Source: an uncultured Bacteroidales bacterium
GTDB taxonomy: Bacteria > Bacteroidota > Bacteroidia > Bacteroidales > UBA932
Reading direction: 5' to 3'
NCBI GenBank assembly: GCA_934678915.1
Contig: CAKUSF010000016.1
Location: 1 to 25,910 of the forward strand
DNA: 25,910 bases
Positions 24,003-25,910 of this stretch are shown here, one piece after another; within the stretch, counting starts at the first letter, position 1; every line of letters begins with the position of its first letter. Position numbers and translations under genes: made by a program. The notes below the pieces were generated by a model. It saw nothing but the letters and a program-made list of their open reading frames with translations, was not told where the DNA came from and searched no databases.

Positions 24003-25910
24003 TTAGAAAGAGAGGGTTAGTCGTCCTAGGACGGTTGTACCGGACATCGGAATGAAACCAATCTGATAGTAACGGTTGTCGTTAGGATGACCTCCAGAAG
24101 CATAGATAGCGGAATAAACCCAACCAGAGGTGGCAACGTGGGCATTGAATATGTTGTTGACATCAAGGCCTACGGTGATCTGTCTCAAGAAGCCACGAAG
24201 TTTGATCGGATAGTTGAAGCTTACGCTTGACAATGAATATGCTGGGAGGGAGCGATTCTTGTTCTGGGTGTTGTCAAGGTACTGGCGGCTCACGAAGCCG
24301 GTGTGCCATGTAGCCTGAATGCCTTTGACATTGAATATCGCGAAACCGTTGATGATAGCAGATGGGGAAAATGCCAGCGTTGAATTGTCATAGTGAATGG
24401 TACTAAAGCCTGATTCCGCGTCCCAATCCTCTACGACCTCATCAAAGTCCTTGATTTTGTTTGAACTAAGGGCAGCGTTTGCCTCTAGAGTAAGCCACCT
24501 TGTGACATCAACTCCTGCTGTCAATTCCACACCAGCACGATAAGAGTCCTTGATGTTCGTTGTCAGGTTCTCTCCGATTTCGCTTTGCATTCCTGTTTGG
24601 ACAAACTGGTTCACATAGTCCATGAAGTAGAAGTTGGCACCAGCGCGGAAAACAGAACCGGAATACTGGTAGCCCAACTCGTAGTCGTTGACATGCTCGG
24701 CTTTAGGGTAAGGATAGTTGTAATTGTCAGTGAAGTTATTACGTTCCGGCTCACGGTTACTCATTGCCACAGAAGCATAAGCCCTATGATTGCCTGTCTT
24801 GTAGCTAAAGCCAAATTTCGGATTAAAGAAATTGTACTTCTCGTCAATGTCAAGACTCTGGTTCTTGTAGGTACCGTCTTCCTGCTTGACAAACTTGTCG
24901 TTGATTCCATCCGTGGTGTAGTTCACATGCCTGAACTGAAGATCAGCAAAGACTGTGAAATGCTCACCGAACTGCTTTGAAGCCTTGACGAAGCCACTGT
25001 AGTCATCCTTTCTCGCATCTGAATCATAATACGTGTAGCGACTGTTGTCAAGCTCGGTGTCGTTCAAGCCAGCAAGAGCAGGATAATGTTTTACGACATC
25101 AGGATTGGAGACGTATGTCAGGTAGCCGAAATGGTTGCCCCAGAACATTTGTGCTGACAGGCCACCTATCACGTCCCAGCCATTGTTGCTATAGCTGATG
25201 TTGTAAACAGCACCTGCAGCGTTTTGTGACAAGCCTTTCTGACGGACAAAATCGGATCTGACCGGTTTGCCTTTCTCATTCACCAAATCAAAACCGAACT
25301 TGGACACCTTGTTGTCCGGTCTGAACTCATCGTAGTAGCCGTAGCCATAGGTGTAATGAAGAGACAAGGTTGTTTTCAGATTCTCGTTGATGTCCCAAGC
25401 GGCAGAGAGTATGTTGTGATCCTGCCAGAAGTTGTCCGTAGTCTTTGGCCAGTAACTGCCATCGTTCAGGGTGTAGCGGGTCGTCTTGTAGGTTTCTGGA
25501 TCCATTGACTCATAGAGAGAGTTGAATCGGCCCAGGCCGACACGGTACATATCAGCGTATGTCTTGATTCCGGTCTTCTTGCCGTAGGTACCATCCATAA
25601 TAGACAGATCATTCGTTCCTGCGGTGACACCGCTCCAAGCCTGGCCTGTGTGTTCATAGTTACCAATGTTGCGGTAGCGGATGATGAAGTCGCGGCCAAT
25701 CCAACTGAGACCGGCATACCAAGAACCTGACTTACCTGCGGTTCCGTGCACATAGCCATCTGTGCCAGTTGTATGGAAGGCAGCATCGGCAACAAAATGA
25801 TTCCCAAGCAGTCCTGTGGACATCGAAAAGCCTGTGTTGTAGGTGTTGTAGCTTCCATAAGATGCGTTAAGTTCCACGAACGGATCGTAAGAAGGAGCCT
25901 TGGTGCGAAG
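24003..25910 (-). CDS. TonB-dependent outer-membrane receptor, C-terminal barrel (cut by the right edge)
   Basis: The frame is open to the right edge, and the GTG at 25877 is an internal Val (the preceding codons read SYDPF), so the plug domain and start lie outside the window. About 635 residues are visible. They contain beta-hairpins typical of TonB-dependent receptor barrels (VELNASYGSYNTYNTGFS, LGRFNSLYESMD, FFNPKFGFSYKTGNHRAYAS, YELGYQYSGSVFRAGANFYF, GVELTAGVDVTRWLTLEANA, VGLDVNNIFNAHVATSGW) and the conserved C-terminal strand ending in Phe (VLGRLTLSF). Such receptors import siderophores, cobalamin or glycans through TonB energy; the substrate cannot be told from this fragment. No SusD-like partner lies downstream, which argues against a classical SusCD glycan locus, although one could lie upstream. 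Confidence 0.93.
   Translation of the reverse strand, partial: LRTKAPSYDPFVELNASYGSYNTYNTGFSMSTGLLGNHFVADAAFHTTGTDGYVHGTAGKSGSWYAGLSWIGRDFIIRYRNIGNYEHTGQAWSGVTAGTNDLSIMDGTYGKKTGIKTYADMYRVGLGRFNSLYESMDPETYKTTRYTLNDGSYWPKTTDNFWQDHNILSAAWDINENLKTTLSLHYTYGYGYYDEFRPDNKVSKFGFDLVNEKGKPVRSDFVRQKGLSQNAAGAVYNISYSNNGWDVIGGLSAQMFWGNHFGYLTYVSNPDVVKHYPALAGLNDTELDNSRYTYYDSDARKDDYSGFVKASKQFGEHFTVFADLQFRHVNYTTDGINDKFVKQEDGTYKNQSLDIDEKYNFFNPKFGFSYKTGNHRAYASVAMSNREPERNNFTDNYNYPYPKAEHVNDYELGYQYSGSVFRAGANFYFMDYVNQFVQTGMQSEIGENLTTNIKDSYRAGVELTAGVDVTRWLTLEANAALSSNKIKDFDEVVEDWDAESGFSTIHYDNSTLAFSPSAIINGFAIFNVKGIQATWHTGFVSRQYLDNTQNKNRSLPAYSLSSVSFNYPIKLRGFLRQITVGLDVNNIFNAHVATSGWVYSAIYASGGHPNDNRYYQIGFIPMSGTTVLGRLTLSF

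Noticed and set aside
24585..24980. + strand open frame of 131 codons
   Set aside because: It lies opposite the TonB-dependent receptor barrel, whose strand pattern and C-terminal Phe are clear.
1..25910. CRISPR arrays, tRNA or rRNA genes, insertion sequences
   Set aside because: No regularly spaced direct repeats, cloverleaf-like sequences or transposase motifs were seen on either strand.

Overview
The window comes from a member of the Bacteroidota, most likely the order Bacteroidales. This rests on SusC/TonB-type receptor architecture, a lipoprotein built from BACON-type repeats, lipoboxes followed by charged residues, AT-rich intergenic DNA with matches to the Bacteroidota -7 element (TAnnTTTG), and a general lack of Shine-Dalgarno sequences. 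The genus cannot be fixed by eye. No rRNA, tRNA, CRISPR array, transposase or phage gene was seen.

Layout. Bases 1-1770 (+ strand) hold the tail of an unrecognised gene translationally coupled to an outer-membrane barrel resembling PagL-type lipid A deacylases. A perfect 13-bp stem at 1787-1818 separates these from the converging minus-strand genes. Bases 1839-4547 carry two tandem paralogous lipoproteins, each with its own near-identical promoter; a terminator lies between them. Bases 4654-5799 encode a CNNM/CBS membrane protein with its own promoter.

The core of the window is a 14-gene minus-strand block from 23692 down to 5929. Gaps within it are 0-23 bases, and two junctions share a base between stop and start. 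Strong intrinsic terminators bound it on both sides (23944-23981 and 5863-5904), so it reads as one roughly 17.8-kb operon. In transcription order it encodes: a soluble FHA protein; a membrane-anchored PP2C phosphatase; a membrane-anchored FHA protein; an FHA-FHA-TM-trypsin-like protease; a secreted three-repeat protein; a membrane-anchored Ser/Thr kinase; an outer-membrane barrel; a zinc-ribbon/TM protein; a small exported protein; a periplasmic von Willebrand A protein resembling TssR of Bacteroidota type VI secretion; an ABC ATPase; an FtsX/MacB-type permease; a BACON-repeat lipoprotein; and a small lipoprotein.

Taken together these parts form a possible signalling chain across both membranes. 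Kinase, phosphatase and FHA modules face the cytoplasm, single-pass proteins project into the periplasm, and an ABC complex, a vWA protein, a barrel and lipoproteins lie outside. The inventory closely parallels the threonine-phosphorylation module that controls some proteobacterial type VI systems (PpkA kinase with periplasmic vWA, PppA phosphatase, Fha1, and the TagQRST lipoprotein/periplasmic/ABC sensor). No type VI sheath, tube, baseplate or ClpV gene is present here. I propose it as a free-standing, probably undescribed Bacteroidales trans-envelope phospho-signalling system; its input and output are unknown.

Upstream of the operon, 24003-25910 is the C-terminal barrel of a TonB-dependent receptor that runs off the right edge.
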